Source: an uncultured Bacteroidales bacterium (GTDB taxonomy: Bacteria; Bacteroidota; Bacteroidia; Bacteroidales; Paludibacteraceae). From it: a stretch of 64,000 nt of DNA. Of the stretch, positions 19,001-23,900 are shown piece by piece. The position numbers and the translations under genes were made by a program. Where the stretch lies: positions 1-64,000 of the forward strand of contig CAMOUL010000009.1 in NCBI GenBank assembly GCA_946626605.1. The letters are read 5' to 3'. The notes under the pieces are model-generated. The model had not been told where the DNA came from. It did not search any database and saw nothing but the letters and a program-made list of their open reading frames with translations. The first letter of the stretch is position 1; every line of letters starts with the position of its first letter.

Positions 19001-21159
19001 GAGAGAACAACTAACGAATCGCAACCGAAATCGTGGAAGATATAGCGGTAAACACCGGTCTCCGTCAGTACACGGTCGCCGAAGGTGTAACTGCCGCCTT
19101 CGCAGATCGTCTGGGTGATACGCGTCTCTACATTGTCTTTTACCGTGAGGTTCAAGATGTACTGAACGCTATCATTGCCGGCTCCATCTTTCACGGTCTC
19201 TACATAACGATAGGACTCGTAGAACTCATGGTCACGCCATCTATACGGCAACTCGCTACGGCATACAGAAGCGGTCTCTTCGTGCGTAATTACCTGTAAA
19301 TCAGCATATACGGTAATGATGCTGTCGCAACCCGTAGAGGACTGATAGCGGAAATCCCAGTAACCACCCGGAGCAGCAAAGATGTGCTCGCGATAGGTAG
19401 CAGGGAAAGAAGTGAAGGTAATACGCTCTGTGCTGTGATAGATCGGATTAACCGTTAGATTCAGGATATAAATGGAATCTATGCCTTGTGCTACGTCTCC
19501 ATTGACATATACCGTGTCGTTGAAAATACCGCTGTTGAAGTACTTGTCACCGCGCCACTCGTAGTAGTTGCCTTCACAGATAGCTACTTTGTCCGTGTGG
19601 GTGTTCGTTACCGGAGTAGCCGCTTTGTAACCTACGCCTAAGCTGTAAATGCTGTCGCAACCGAAACTGCTTGTATGACGCTCCTCGTAGATACCGTCAT
19701 GGTTGATCGTCTGACCGCGCCATGTAGCTGTCTCACCCGGAACTAAGGTCAAGGTGTCGTGCAGATGGAAGGCCTCGCCCTTCACCAGAATGGTCGTTAC
19801 AATCGAGTCGCAATTGTATTGAGCGGAAGTGAACGTGTCGACCAAAACCTTTGATTCTGAGTAAGTTACGCCGTGTACGGTGATCGAACCGCAGTACTTG
19901 ATGGTCTGGGTCGAAGTCAATACAGGCTTAACCGTCAGGATCAATTCATAGATACTGTCTTGGTCGCTGATCGTACGGTAGTTGTCGAAATAGTGAATCG
20001 TCTGACCAATCCCTTGTTGGTTCAGATTCTCACGACCGCGCCAACTGAACGGCTCATTCGCGCAGATAATCTTCTCCTCTACAAAATGGTAAGAAGTGGC
20101 GTCTTTCGTCAACTCCAGTACCCACGAGTCATTACAGCCTGTCTCCTCGTTTACCGTCGTGTACTCATAGTGACCCGGAGCAGTCAACGTATCTGTTTTC
20201 TGCTCACCATTATACTGGTAGGTCCAGTAGAAGGGGTTCGAACCGATTAATACACCCGTCTGGTAGTGCAACGAGGTCGGATTCTTCGTGATCACGATCT
20301 TATAGATCGTGTCGCACGTGAATCGGTCGTAGAACGTACCGGCACTACGATAGGTTTGGCCGTTGAACGTCACGCTCTCATCGTCGCAAATACTGAAGTA
20401 CTTCTCTACTTCTACAGGCGCAAACGTAGCATCCTCGTCCAGGAAGTTCAGGGTCAAACGAAGAATAGAGTCGCAACCCAAATCCGTCGCAACCAGCGTA
20501 TCGGTATAGATACCTTTCTCCGTCAGACGTCTTCCACGCCAGTCGTAATAACTGCCTCGGCAGATCGAATGACTCACGTCGGTCACCGGAATCGGCTTCA
20601 CCTCCAGACGTAAGCGATACAGAATACTGTCGCGCAGATTGTCGTGAGTACGAACGACATCCGTGAACACACCTGCATTCCGATACCAGCGACCACGCCA
20701 CTCCGTCGAGTCACCAAAGCAGATCCGGCGATGCTCTTCTTCCTCTAGCGTGCGATAGACATCTACCCGGTAGATACTGTCGCACTCGTACGTCGTCGTC
20801 TTATATACCTGCTGGTACGTTCCCGGCTCCGTAATCGTCAACCCTCGCCATTCCAGCGTGCCGGAGAGCGGCAAACTGCGGGCGGGTTCAACAAACGAAT
20901 AAACCGGTAAAACACGGGCGATATACTTGTGGATGCTGTCGTCCGTGGCCTTGGTTACATGGATCGTGTCGTAAACGATCGTGTCCTTGTAGAACGTTAC
21001 TGGCTTACTGTTGCTCATCACTATTCGAACCGTATCGCCCGAACAGATGTTAATCTGAGTCGTGTCGATAAAACCGTTCTCGGCGTGAACACTTACTACT
21101 GATGCGAGTGCGAGCATGGCGCAACTCAACATTCTCAAAATATATTGTTTCATTTTCAT
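4036..21159 (-). CDS. Giant T9SS-exported repeat protein (about 5,707 aa)
   Basis: A 17-kb open frame with no internal stop. The N-terminus is a signal peptide (MKMKQYILRMLSCAMLALAS, cleavage near VHAENG). Nearly all the rest is dozens of imperfect repeats of about 70-160 residues, each closing with a GCDSI-type cysteine motif followed by a beta strand (YELRLTV, LILTVNQPY). Residues of roughly 3,560-4,450 are almost identical copies of a 157-residue unit (471 bp of DNA). The last 70-80 residues (from NPYPILVYPTQAPRY to ETHKVILL) fit a type A T9SS C-terminal sorting domain. It should be exported and surface-anchored, probably as an adhesin or filament, though no binding partner is identifiable. 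ATG 21159 is preferred to TTG 21165. An outer-membrane protein gene precedes it by about 110 nt. Confidence 0.85.
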   Translation of the reverse strand: MKMKQYILRMLSCAMLALASVVSVHAENGFIDTTQINICSGDTVRIVMSNSKPVTFYKDTIVYDTIHVTKATDDSIHKYIARVLPVYSFVEPARSLPLSGTLEWRGLTITEPGTYQQVYKTTTYECDSIYRVDVYRTLEEEEHRRICFGDSTEWRGRWYRNAGVFTDVVRTHDNLRDSILYRLRLEVKPIPVTDVSHSICRGSYYDWRGRRLTEKGIYTDTLVATDLGCDSILRLTLNFLDEDATFAPVEVEKYFSICDDESVTFNGQTYRSAGTFYDRFTCDTIYKIVITKNPTSLHYQTGVLIGSNPFYWTYQYNGEQKTDTLTAPGHYEYTTVNEETGCNDSWVLELTKDATSYHFVEEKIICANEPFSWRGRENLNQQGIGQTIHYFDNYRTISDQDSIYELILTVKPVLTSTQTIKYCGSITVHGVTYSESKVLVDTFTSAQYNCDSIVTTILVKGEAFHLHDTLTLVPGETATWRGQTINHDGIYEERHTSSFGCDSIYSLGVGYKAATPVTNTHTDKVAICEGNYYEWRGDKYFNSGIFNDTVYVNGDVAQGIDSIYILNLTVNPIYHSTERITFTSFPATYREHIFAAPGGYWDFRYQSSTGCDSIITVYADLQVITHEETASVCRSELPYRWRDHEFYESYRYVETVKDGAGNDSVQYILNLTVKDNVETRITQTICEGGSYTFGDRVLTETGVYRYIFHDFGCDSLVVLSLNVLKPDTNRFIHHMDDGQYYDWNGTRYTETGVYYDYRTNRFGCDSINILELTVNHVDTVDTTAVICPNEIPFFWHGIRAYQTNDYTNIEQSTTGEYTYYSLHLTVREIVNIDTTFTICGDESVSFNGKTYNQGGKFYDYLSCDTLVEINIVKRPQQVYETTASLGGDHGYTWTYWDNGTEQTQTFNEPGTYEYESPNATTGCSELWRLILSKDETEYHFIQDTTICEGDDFSWHGMDNLSHQGIGVISNYFVKYQTRTGKDSIYELRLKVEPLKRTTKIIPFCESYTLNGQTYTSSTTVIERLASSTGCDSVVTYMLQKGSSFHRHDTATIIPGETLNWRGQLITNTGLYTDSYTSSTGCDSIYTLGVGMKEDAPHMKMRTWNEDICEGDTLTWRNKNYFNTGTYVDTLYVGSTNIVDSLYVLNLTVHPTYYIRERITFHSFPAEYRGYTFSEGETHEFHYTTADGHCDSIIAVVAELEVTRTEETVTICDGDTYIWKWNGSTYTESGRYVVTVKDGLGNDSVEHILNLTVRYIPETFVTKTICKGGSYTFGDRTLTEAGVYDYTFQSGTCDSLVHLSLNVVNADTNILVHHMNAGETFSWGGQIYSETGTYFQYGTNRFGCDSVSVLELTINHVDTVDTTLTICPNEIPFVWHGISASQTGDYQRAEKKTDGSYNFYRLHLTVREITRIDTTFTICDDEQVIFNGQTFSQGGTFTTYLSCDTLIYVHINKHPQQVYETRAALGQDKYTWTFGPAGQTQTEEYTEPGTYEFEFPNAVTGCSELWRLILSQDMDEYHFEESLTICEGADFSWHGKENLSRQFIGETHDYTAEYKTRNGKDSIYTLHLTVTPIQRTYRTIRFCGETEYKGIRYTNSAQVYDTLTAANGCDSIILINLDKAQSYHFYETKDLPQGTVYKWRDKYDIYTDGVYTDPYVTEFGCDSIYELRVTIIPATPQTNQYSEEWSICSGDSVLWRGKDLWRPGQYVDTVWSAGKEKVDSIFTLNLIVWPSYRDTIIRHLYNCNEGAIQYNGKLFTQDTALVSVFSTSQGCDSIEKVFMHFNMVLNQSDTVKISDKQLPYTWNYTLGGVTRDTVLTNAGTYYHTEKTQGGCYNQEELVLIVYPTYLFQLDTTVCETKLPFKWQSGPADHQNDDLYGEVGTTKMIEYRYNSVNNTDSIYRLNLTVDAAPKATEYHWVCSGTPELIRGKVYGNTTATMDTVYRDTINQSDPNGSCDSIIYLEVFVSSLKQHTETRVLYQGETIVWGDYTIERGGDYSDTTKTANGCDSISILHVVEEMRIEKTICRTDTMEDTPADKKYPYVWVHQRPDIPNDTLYTSGIYTSTVENETTGMLEEYYSLHLTIVHPYDTTIYVHGCQNKGAWWYGQPNEIFHNDTAFIYRKEVSPADPNAPCDSIFYVNVKIDTIYDYHFKDTICEQYLPYIFGRVNPDTLWEEGTWRHTFDTTSCGCDSIITVDLRIIPEITKNDSTFICEEEIAVNPVVLGNLVNPKFDEYNGGTFHGKWEGKWKGVSYTKDTIVWNCDSSYYHHIIVRPKQDVPAKDTFYLCQGDSVQLFWPYKEDWVYTEGVYRDTVKTYSPFVDETHGTMHYDKNFLCDSIIEWTVFMLDTIHEDTIVHIAMGDSLFWNNEWRYATGLYDSISYDGVPGVGPTAIQGANGLDLPVIDSRGQYCKYVMTLHLFVDSTYHFRDTLSVCEFKNKDTLYIWADGHETEFKLPSHDTAYHLIDTLPTLLYRFDSIYDLYVDYHQKYFTQIYDTICEGTEYRFDAHHHDNTQTSRLLTLKGVYYDTIPALNGCDSIIELYLETRDSIKTTHKSLTITDRDIPYYWTNTWKKLDGTDTTQVDTLRSTGIYSITMWNKYGCDSTIVLDFKVHQTNVFRDTLEICEFSNTTVTFPWPTNFESRFNTPNQDSAHFHVYDTLPTRVYLDSIYDLYVVFKQKTIQYIDTNICFGESIQFGLTRAHTQRFISKSGIYQDTLVRTTNGCDSIIELRVNVRDIYANEVTKHISIADTPYIWTHIGTGGLVLPSDTLYADGTYIHRFESQYGCDSIDTLHLFIHQQYLFRDTVQICADETPYEWGNKKDIYTTGEYIQNFRTADGMADSTHVRYVRVMPIEHDTIQAWICEGDSMRFGLTKANKPRFLYTSGLYNDTLTSIHGCDSIITLRLNVFPRYMKDTTVHIADVDTPYVWKHYQSGTLIDTDSLYITGHYGYNFHSQYGCDSIDSLHLFIHQTYQIADDTINICANEVPFTWRGLDNITATGDYIYGEQTIEGYDSIHTVHINVWKQVYDTITAFICEGDSMRWGLTKANQPRYIYNAGLYNDTLATIHGCDSIIVLRLNIYPRYFKDTTVHIADVDTPYVWKHYQSGTLIDTDSLYADGRYGYRFPTQYGCDSIDSLTLVIHPTYEFHDTVTICYNETPYTWYNADSSEVFKNDIYTTGTYYKYLQTKDLYDSIYVRYVRVIPVITDTVRHSMCEGSEYSFNGVRYTKGGTYTDTLRSNLGCDSIVTLLLTVNKPVYIHVPVDIYEGESYLFYGQPYTTSGTYRHSAVTPEGCDSITELFLTVHPQVDTIVTLCTSELPYMWVNKWSGEQKPLYTAGTYRDDTTYVNGKRTFYTLQLIVNQPVQDTIRVSICDGESYQFKGEALTTTGIYRDTVRAANGCDSVINLVLTVNQPYYNYQVQHIIEGQTVSFFGTDYSTTGTYTHFGTTPEGCDSTSILQLIVHRMVDTVVTVCSPELPYMWINKWDGSVTPLYTAGIYRNDTTYYQGEKMYYGLQLVVNDPVLDTTRVAICQGSSYRFMNMDLTEPGIYRDTLRASNGCDSIETLVLSVNAPYYNTIREDVLQGQTVDFFGQTYSATGTYYHYAHTPEGCDSTTVLELVVHPLVDTIVTICKNDLPFIWNNRWSNNEEAYYAAGTYRNDTTINGEKRFFGLELRVNEQTFDTTRVAICQGGSYLYKGEYLTASGIYRDTVQAPNGCDSIHTLILTVNQPYFNTIHEDVLQGQTVDFFGQTYSTTGTYYHYAHTPEGCDSTTVLELVVHPLVDTIVTICKNDLPFIWNNRWSNNEEAYYAAGTYRNDTTINGEKRFFGLELRVNEQTFDTTRVGICQGGSYLYKGEYLTAAGIYRDTVQAPNGCDSIHTLILTVNKPYFNTIHEDVLQGQTVSFFGTDYSATGTYYHYAHTPEGCDSTTVLELVVHPLVDTIVTICKNDLPFIWNNRWSNNEEAYYAAGTYRNDTTINGEKRFFGLELRVNEQTFDTTRVAICQGGSYLYKGEYLTASGIYRDTVQAPNGCDSIHTLILTVNQPYFNTIHEDVLQGQTVSFFGTDYSTTGTYYHYAHTPEGCDSTTVLELVVHPLVDTIVTICKNDLPFLWNNRWSNNEEAYYAAGTYRNDTTINGVKRFFGLELRVNEQTFDTTRVAICQGGSYLYKGEYLTAAGIYRDTVQAPNGCDSIHTLILTVNKPYFNTIHEDVLQGQTVSFFGTDYSTTGTYYHYAHTPEGCDSTTVLEMVVHPLVDTIVTICKNDLPFLWNNRWSNNEEAYYAAGTYRNDTTINGVKRFFGLELRVNEQTFDTTRVAICQGSSYLYKGEYLTASGIYRDTVQAPNGCDSIHTLILTVNKPYFNTIHEDVLQGQTVSFFGTDYSTTGTYYHYAHTPEGCDSTTVLELVVHPLVDTIVTICKNDLPFIWNNRWSNNEEAYYAAGTYRNDTTINGEKRFFGLELRVNEQTFDTTRVAICQGSSYRYQGKDLTVAGIYRDTTQGMNGCDSIHTLVLTVNKAYYNYRVEHIIEGQKIVFFGDTFSTTGTYYHFGTTPEGCDSTSVLQLNVHAAVDTVVYVCSNNLPYLWVNKWDNSIVTPLYTEGTYRNDSVIVNGERMFYGLQLIIKQPTETTIYREICEGDKYNFNGKMLSTGGEYRDTVLNSIGCDSVIILHLNVLKKYYNTVTRTIFEGDTVMFLGQSYSAAGNYPIRYTSSFGCDSIVELQLTVKRMFDDSVTVCANELPLTWQNRTIYESGIYRDTTTVDGKEVIIGLKVNVLPIARASEPIVATICEGDFYKFGDSVLTKQGTYYDTLTAVNGCDSIVMLALQVLPVKYQTTTKRIFEGDTVFFYGDTLTKSGVYEHRVLNANNCTDTYQMILTVLKESHIDTSAVICKNDLPFIWRGYEYNETGDYRLPITWTDSSRVVMTLHLTVNDTYYAERNVSLCSGDYFKFKGITYTENGFFYDTIPSLVGCDSIIKYVISVHPTYDHIFEKHVSDKQPYIFHGRELTTSGTYEWTGKTQNGCDSLEHLILTVHPSYFFSDTVDICQSDSLNYPYKWRNFDISQSGVYSDSMLTDTYGFDSVFQLVVHVWPAYMTNEQYEIGEGEVLKIHGRDISKPAIYYDTLRTIHGCDSIFHVVVNQKRTREFFWTREICQGDYFEFLDGRKLTHTGQYKYVSQYKDSVVTLNLTVNPKSITEKRIVITPAQLPYIVEGHLFEHDTIHVDTLVNQYGCDSLYRIVLVTTTHYSEWTPIPLCPGAELKIDGQVITEPGLYTYLRRSKVTGEMDSIYRVEVYDAPSYEKTLERTICDGDTIMMGGKPYTHSGTFVYRGQTVDGCDSIETLILTVNPSYHFDTAVTIMDDQSFYWRGKTYNKTGMYYNSYQTELGCDSTYSLKLHVVETEYHHIDDTICNGQIYVWRGDTLTMDGYYTQIVRDTLHKFSAVYTLRLVVTYPTTITKAKTGDICADAESFDIEFEFAGKKPLSYSVIFDALAKREGFQDIYNAPLGTDMIAHIALPKYTSVVYQGHTNYVRPDYYTMRLVLDNGVCGTSRSDSLKLLIKYPTWIIEQNWGDVVAPLKAELNGGYEFSQTEWYVNGVLQPNDGLGYLHSDKLRAGDQVVMMATRKGDNYAIPTCPLTITTPLPNTNPYPILVYPTQAPRYAPNITISAPLEGQFEVYSSTGMIIMTGEFGEGETIVTLPSVSGIYFIRTTQGTETETHKVILL
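7790..10470 (-). repeat. Tandem 471-bp coding repeat, 5-6 near-identical copies
   Basis: The landmark GACGCGGAGCTC (or close variants) recurs at about 7807, 8278, 8749, 9220, 9691 and 10162, each 471 bp apart, so every copy adds exactly 157 codons. Neighbouring copies differ at only a few positions, while flanking repeats of the same gene have diverged strongly. This points to recent amplification or gene conversion; copy number may vary between cells and could be collapsed in an assembly. Confidence 0.85.
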
Positions 21160-21180
21160 ATTCAATTCGTTGTAGAGGGC

Positions 21181-21224
21181 TTTCGAATTATTTTCGAATC
21201 ATTTTCGAATCATAATCGAATCAA
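21181..21224. repeat. Four iterated 10-11-bp repeats TTTTCGAATCA before the giant gene
   Basis: TTTCGAATTA, TTTTCGAATCA, TTTTCGAATCA and TAATCGAATCA follow one another at about one helical turn, between the outer-membrane gene stop and the start of the giant gene. The phasing and the palindromic TTCGAA core suit a cooperatively bound operator, but no regulator is adjacent. Confidence 0.5.
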
Positions 21225-21272
21225 TTACCTATCAATCCTAGACTTTACTAAGGGGTGTTACCTGATTTCTCA

Positions 21273-22241
21273 TTAATTATAACACATACATCCATGGTGG
21301 AATCCGACTCTTGCCGTGCGGCTACCACCGATCATATAGGTCAACTTAACACCCGTGAAGAAAGGAACCGTACGGGTAGGGTTGGCAAAGGTATTGATAT
21401 ACGGGTTAATCGTAGCCTGCGTCGCATTGTCGCGATTCGGTTCTACACGGCGCTGCGGCGTATCCGTAGCGCGTAAGATATTGTTCAACCCGTATTCGAA
21501 ATAGAAACTTAACTTCAGCACGTTACATACACGACTCCGCGTAGGAACCGAGGATAGCAGGTCGTAACCGATCTCACCAATCAGGCTGCAGCCTACATTC
21601 AAACGGTTGTTCGCCTTGTACTCAAAGTTATAATCCGTGTAACCCTGGTCCGGCATGTCCTCAAAAATTACATCATAGACCGTGTTGCGACCACTCAGGT
21701 TATACGTTCCCTTCGTCAATGTAGTCGGAGTCAGCGCATAACTGATCTTCAATCCGCCGCCTACATGGAATCCGCGAATATAATAACCCACCTGCAAGGG
21801 AATATCAATGAAGTTCCATTGAATCTCATCGCGCTGGTTTACGCGGTAGTAGAACTGAGTCGGCTTGTTTTGGGTGTCAAAACCGAAATAGGGAGTCTGG
21901 TCTGCTTCGTCACGTGTGTTGTATTCGTCGATCACCATACTCGAGCGGTGAAAACTCAACTGAATACCTATGTTTGCCCAAAAACCACTGTTGCGGAACT
22001 CATAACCCAAACCAACAGCTCCGCCTAATCCACCATAAGGCATGGCGTTCGGAGTGTTCGTGTGAAGCATCGAGTAACCCACACTTCCGCTGATGTAACC
22101 GAAGTGGTAGTCGTCGCCGCCTTCAAAGATACTGTGGTGCTTGCGAAAACTCTGGGCATTCGCGCCCAACGAAACAAGAACTACTGCGCACAAAATCATC
22201 CAACGATGAACAGTAGAGAGGAATTGATTTTTTCGTATCAT
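21273..22241 (-). CDS. Outer-membrane beta-barrel protein (PorT/OmpW-like)
   Basis: A protein of about 322 residues with an N-terminal signal peptide (WMILCAVVLVSLGANAQS), then alternating amphipathic strands rich in Gly, Tyr and Phe (FGYISGSVGYSM, GLGYEFRNSGFWANIGIQL, VGYYIRGFHVGGGLKISY). This is the pattern of a Bacteroidetes outer-membrane barrel. ATG 22241 is chosen because the preceding frame contains the promoter and lacks signal-peptide character. It lies upstream of, and on the same strand as, the giant T9SS protein, so it may assist that protein's export or anchoring; this is inference from position. PorP/SprF membership cannot be shown by eye. Confidence 0.65.
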   Translation of the reverse strand: MIRKNQFLSTVHRWMILCAVVLVSLGANAQSFRKHHSIFEGGDDYHFGYISGSVGYSMLHTNTPNAMPYGGLGGAVGLGYEFRNSGFWANIGIQLSFHRSSMVIDEYNTRDEADQTPYFGFDTQNKPTQFYYRVNQRDEIQWNFIDIPLQVGYYIRGFHVGGGLKISYALTPTTLTKGTYNLSGRNTVYDVIFEDMPDQGYTDYNFEYKANNRLNVGCSLIGEIGYDLLSSVPTRSRVCNVLKLSFYFEYGLNNILRATDTPQRRVEPNRDNATQATINPYINTFANPTRTVPFFTGVKLTYMIGGSRTARVGFHHGCMCYN

Positions 22242-22313
22242 ACGTGTGTAATATATTATATACATGTATCGTGTGTGCAATGTGCGTACGCTTGTGCGTA
22301 CAAAAATGCGGCG

Positions 22314-22345
22314 CAAAAGTACAAATTTTAATTGATATATGCAAA
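22314..22345 (-). promoter_or_regulatory. Promoter of the outer-membrane protein gene
   Basis: On the minus strand TTTG (22345-22342), a 20-nt spacer and TACTTTTG (22321-22314) give a textbook Bacteroidetes promoter. It probably serves both the barrel gene and the giant gene. Confidence 0.75.
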
Positions 22346-22431
22346 ATTTTAAGAAAAAAAGTAAAAAAAAATTGATTTTTGAAACTAAAATTGCTTATTT
22401 TGCACTTTTTTACAATTTTTTTTTGCAAAGA

Positions 22432-22463
22432 TTTGCACATTTCAAAAAAAAGCAGTACCTTTG
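22432..22463 (+). promoter_or_regulatory. Promoter of the interrupted tRNA-His
   Basis: TTTG (22432-22435), 20 nt, TACCTTTG (22456-22463). The stretch from here into the tRNA resembles the region before the intact tRNA-His at 30959-31017, with scattered differences. Confidence 0.7.
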
Positions 22464-22490
22464 CACCCGCTTTTGAGAAAAGAGCAGCAT

Positions 22491-22548
22491 GGTGGTCTTA
22501 GCTCAGTTGGTAGAGCATCGGATTGTGGTTCCGAGTGTCGTGGGGAGG
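22491..22548 (+). pseudogene. Truncated tRNA-His (GTG), 5' half, attachment junction
   Basis: Acceptor 5' strand, D arm and anticodon arm with GTG anticodon are intact up to GTGTCGTGGG. The T loop and 3' acceptor strand are then replaced by unrelated sequence. Bases 22498-22539 are identical to 31024-31065 of the complete tRNA-His. A hairpin at 22565-22597 followed by a short T run and arm-type repeats come next, so this is the left attachment junction of element A. The transcript cannot fold into a functional tRNA. Confidence 0.8.
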
Positions 22549-22564
22549 CTAGGCCAAAAACTCT

Positions 22565-22600
22565 AATCCGTTGTAACTGAATAAGTTACGGCGGATTTTC
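22565..22600 (+). terminator. Terminator hairpin after the truncated tRNA-His
   Basis: AATCCG-tt-GTAAC pairs with GTTAC-gg-CGGATT around a 7-nt loop and is followed by TT. It occupies the position of the terminator that follows the intact tRNA-His at 31099. Confidence 0.55.
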
Positions 22601-22608
22601 GGTTAAAA

Positions 22609-22630
22609 TGTCCCGAAAATGTCCCGAAAA
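22609..22630 (+). promoter_or_regulatory. Integrase arm-type repeats (left junction)
   Basis: TGTCCCGAAAA is present twice at 11-bp spacing (22609 and 22620), 70 bp after the 42-bp core. Such tandem repeats beside a tyrosine recombinase gene are typical arm-binding sites. A matching pair lies at 31133 and 31144. Confidence 0.55.
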
Positions 22631-22724
22631 ATCATTTAAAAAATTCGGGCATAAAATCGAACGAAAGCACCAAAATATCTGACATCGTAACTCTGTTTTC
22701 AGCAAAGAAAATGGAGAAAAAAAA

Positions 22725-23882
22725 ATGTCAACTCTCAGTCAATTTTCACCGCTCTTTACGGGCTATGCCCCAGCGGTAGTGAAACACATTGCGACCGGAT
22801 GGTTTATTGAGTATTACGTAACCAATCCTTTCACCCAAACCTTGGAGCGTCGCAAGTTCCGGTTAAACAATCTGCGCAAGCGTTGTCGCACTGCATTGGA
22901 GTTCAAAGTGCAGGCTAACACTATCTGCAGCCAGCTTAATTTGAAGTTGGCTAACGGATGGAATCCCTTTACCGAGACATCCGAAAAGAAGCCCGGCACA
23001 CTCCCCTTGTCAGTGATGTTCGAGAAGTATTTTGAGGACGTAGAGAAGGATCTTCGTCCAGACACAATGCGCAGCTATAAATCATTCAGCAGATTGTTCT
23101 TGGAATGGTGCAACCAGAAGGCTCCGGATATGCTCCTTGGAGACTTCAGCGATGTCATGGCTGTACGCTTCTTGGACGAGCAACGCCTTGCCCGCAAGTG
23201 GGCCAACTCCACCTTTAATAACAACCTCGTGAGCGCACAAGCATTCTTTACTTGGTGCGTGAAGAAGAAGTACATCGAAAAGAATCCTTTCTACGGCATT
23301 GAGAAGAAAAAGAAAGAGGCTAAAAAGCGTACCGTTGTTAATGCTGACGCTCGCAAGCTTATTCGTGATTACTTCATGAATCATCAGCAAGGCTACTTGC
23401 TCATCTGCGAGTTAGTGTTCCAATCACTGATCCGACCTTCCGAAATCAGTAGGTTGCGCGTGAGCAACGTAGATTTGGAGCACAAGGTAATCCACTTGGA
23501 CGGAAGCATAACCAAAACCAAGTACGCCCGTAAAGCGGTGCTTAGTGATGAGTTGATAGAGATTCTGACCCGTAACTTGGCAGGAGCAGATCCTGACGAC
23601 TATCTCATCAGCAACGGCTATCTTCCCGGCAAGGAGCCTATCAGCACTAAGATGTACCGCAAGACCTGGGCAAAGATGCGCGAGGACTGCAAGCTCCCGG
23701 ACACCATGCAGCTCTATTCACTCCGTGATACCGGCATTATCAGCCTGTTCGATAATGGCGCGGACGCAAATACTGTCAAGGGTGCTGCAGATCACCATGA
23801 CCTCAACATCACGTCCATTTACTGCGACCACGTGGACGAAGGCCTTGTGGAGAAAGTCCGCAAGCACTCGGCTAAGTTCTAA
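22725..23882 (+). CDS. int: Tyrosine recombinase / integrase of element A
   Basis: This 385-residue protein has an arm-binding/core-binding N-terminal half (to about residue 190) and a catalytic domain with conserved Arg in QSLIRPSEISRL, Lys in ITKTKYARKAV, Arg in LYSLRDTGI, His in DHHDLNITS and the nucleophile Tyr in IYCDHVDEG. It would catalyse integration and excision at the tRNA-His core. The ATG at 22725 follows an A-run leader. It is the only clear rightward gene in the prophage region, and its position 180 bp from a broken tRNA identifies the att end. Confidence 0.9.
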   Translation: MSTLSQFSPLFTGYAPAVVKHIATGWFIEYYVTNPFTQTLERRKFRLNNLRKRCRTALEFKVQANTICSQLNLKLANGWNPFTETSEKKPGTLPLSVMFEKYFEDVEKDLRPDTMRSYKSFSRLFLEWCNQKAPDMLLGDFSDVMAVRFLDEQRLARKWANSTFNNNLVSAQAFFTWCVKKKYIEKNPFYGIEKKKKEAKKRTVVNADARKLIRDYFMNHQQGYLLICELVFQSLIRPSEISRLRVSNVDLEHKVIHLDGSITKTKYARKAVLSDELIEILTRNLAGADPDDYLISNGYLPGKEPISTKMYRKTWAKMREDCKLPDTMQLYSLRDTGIISLFDNGADANTVKGAADHHDLNITSIYCDHVDEGLVEKVRKHSAKF

Positions 23883-23900
23883 GAGATTGGCGGTCGGGGA

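Noticed and set aside
4357..20613. Long rightward open frames opposite the giant gene, such as 4894-5949 and 12847-13962
   Set aside because: They mirror the repeat structure of the leftward gene, have no start signals of their own and show unnatural composition; they are shadows.
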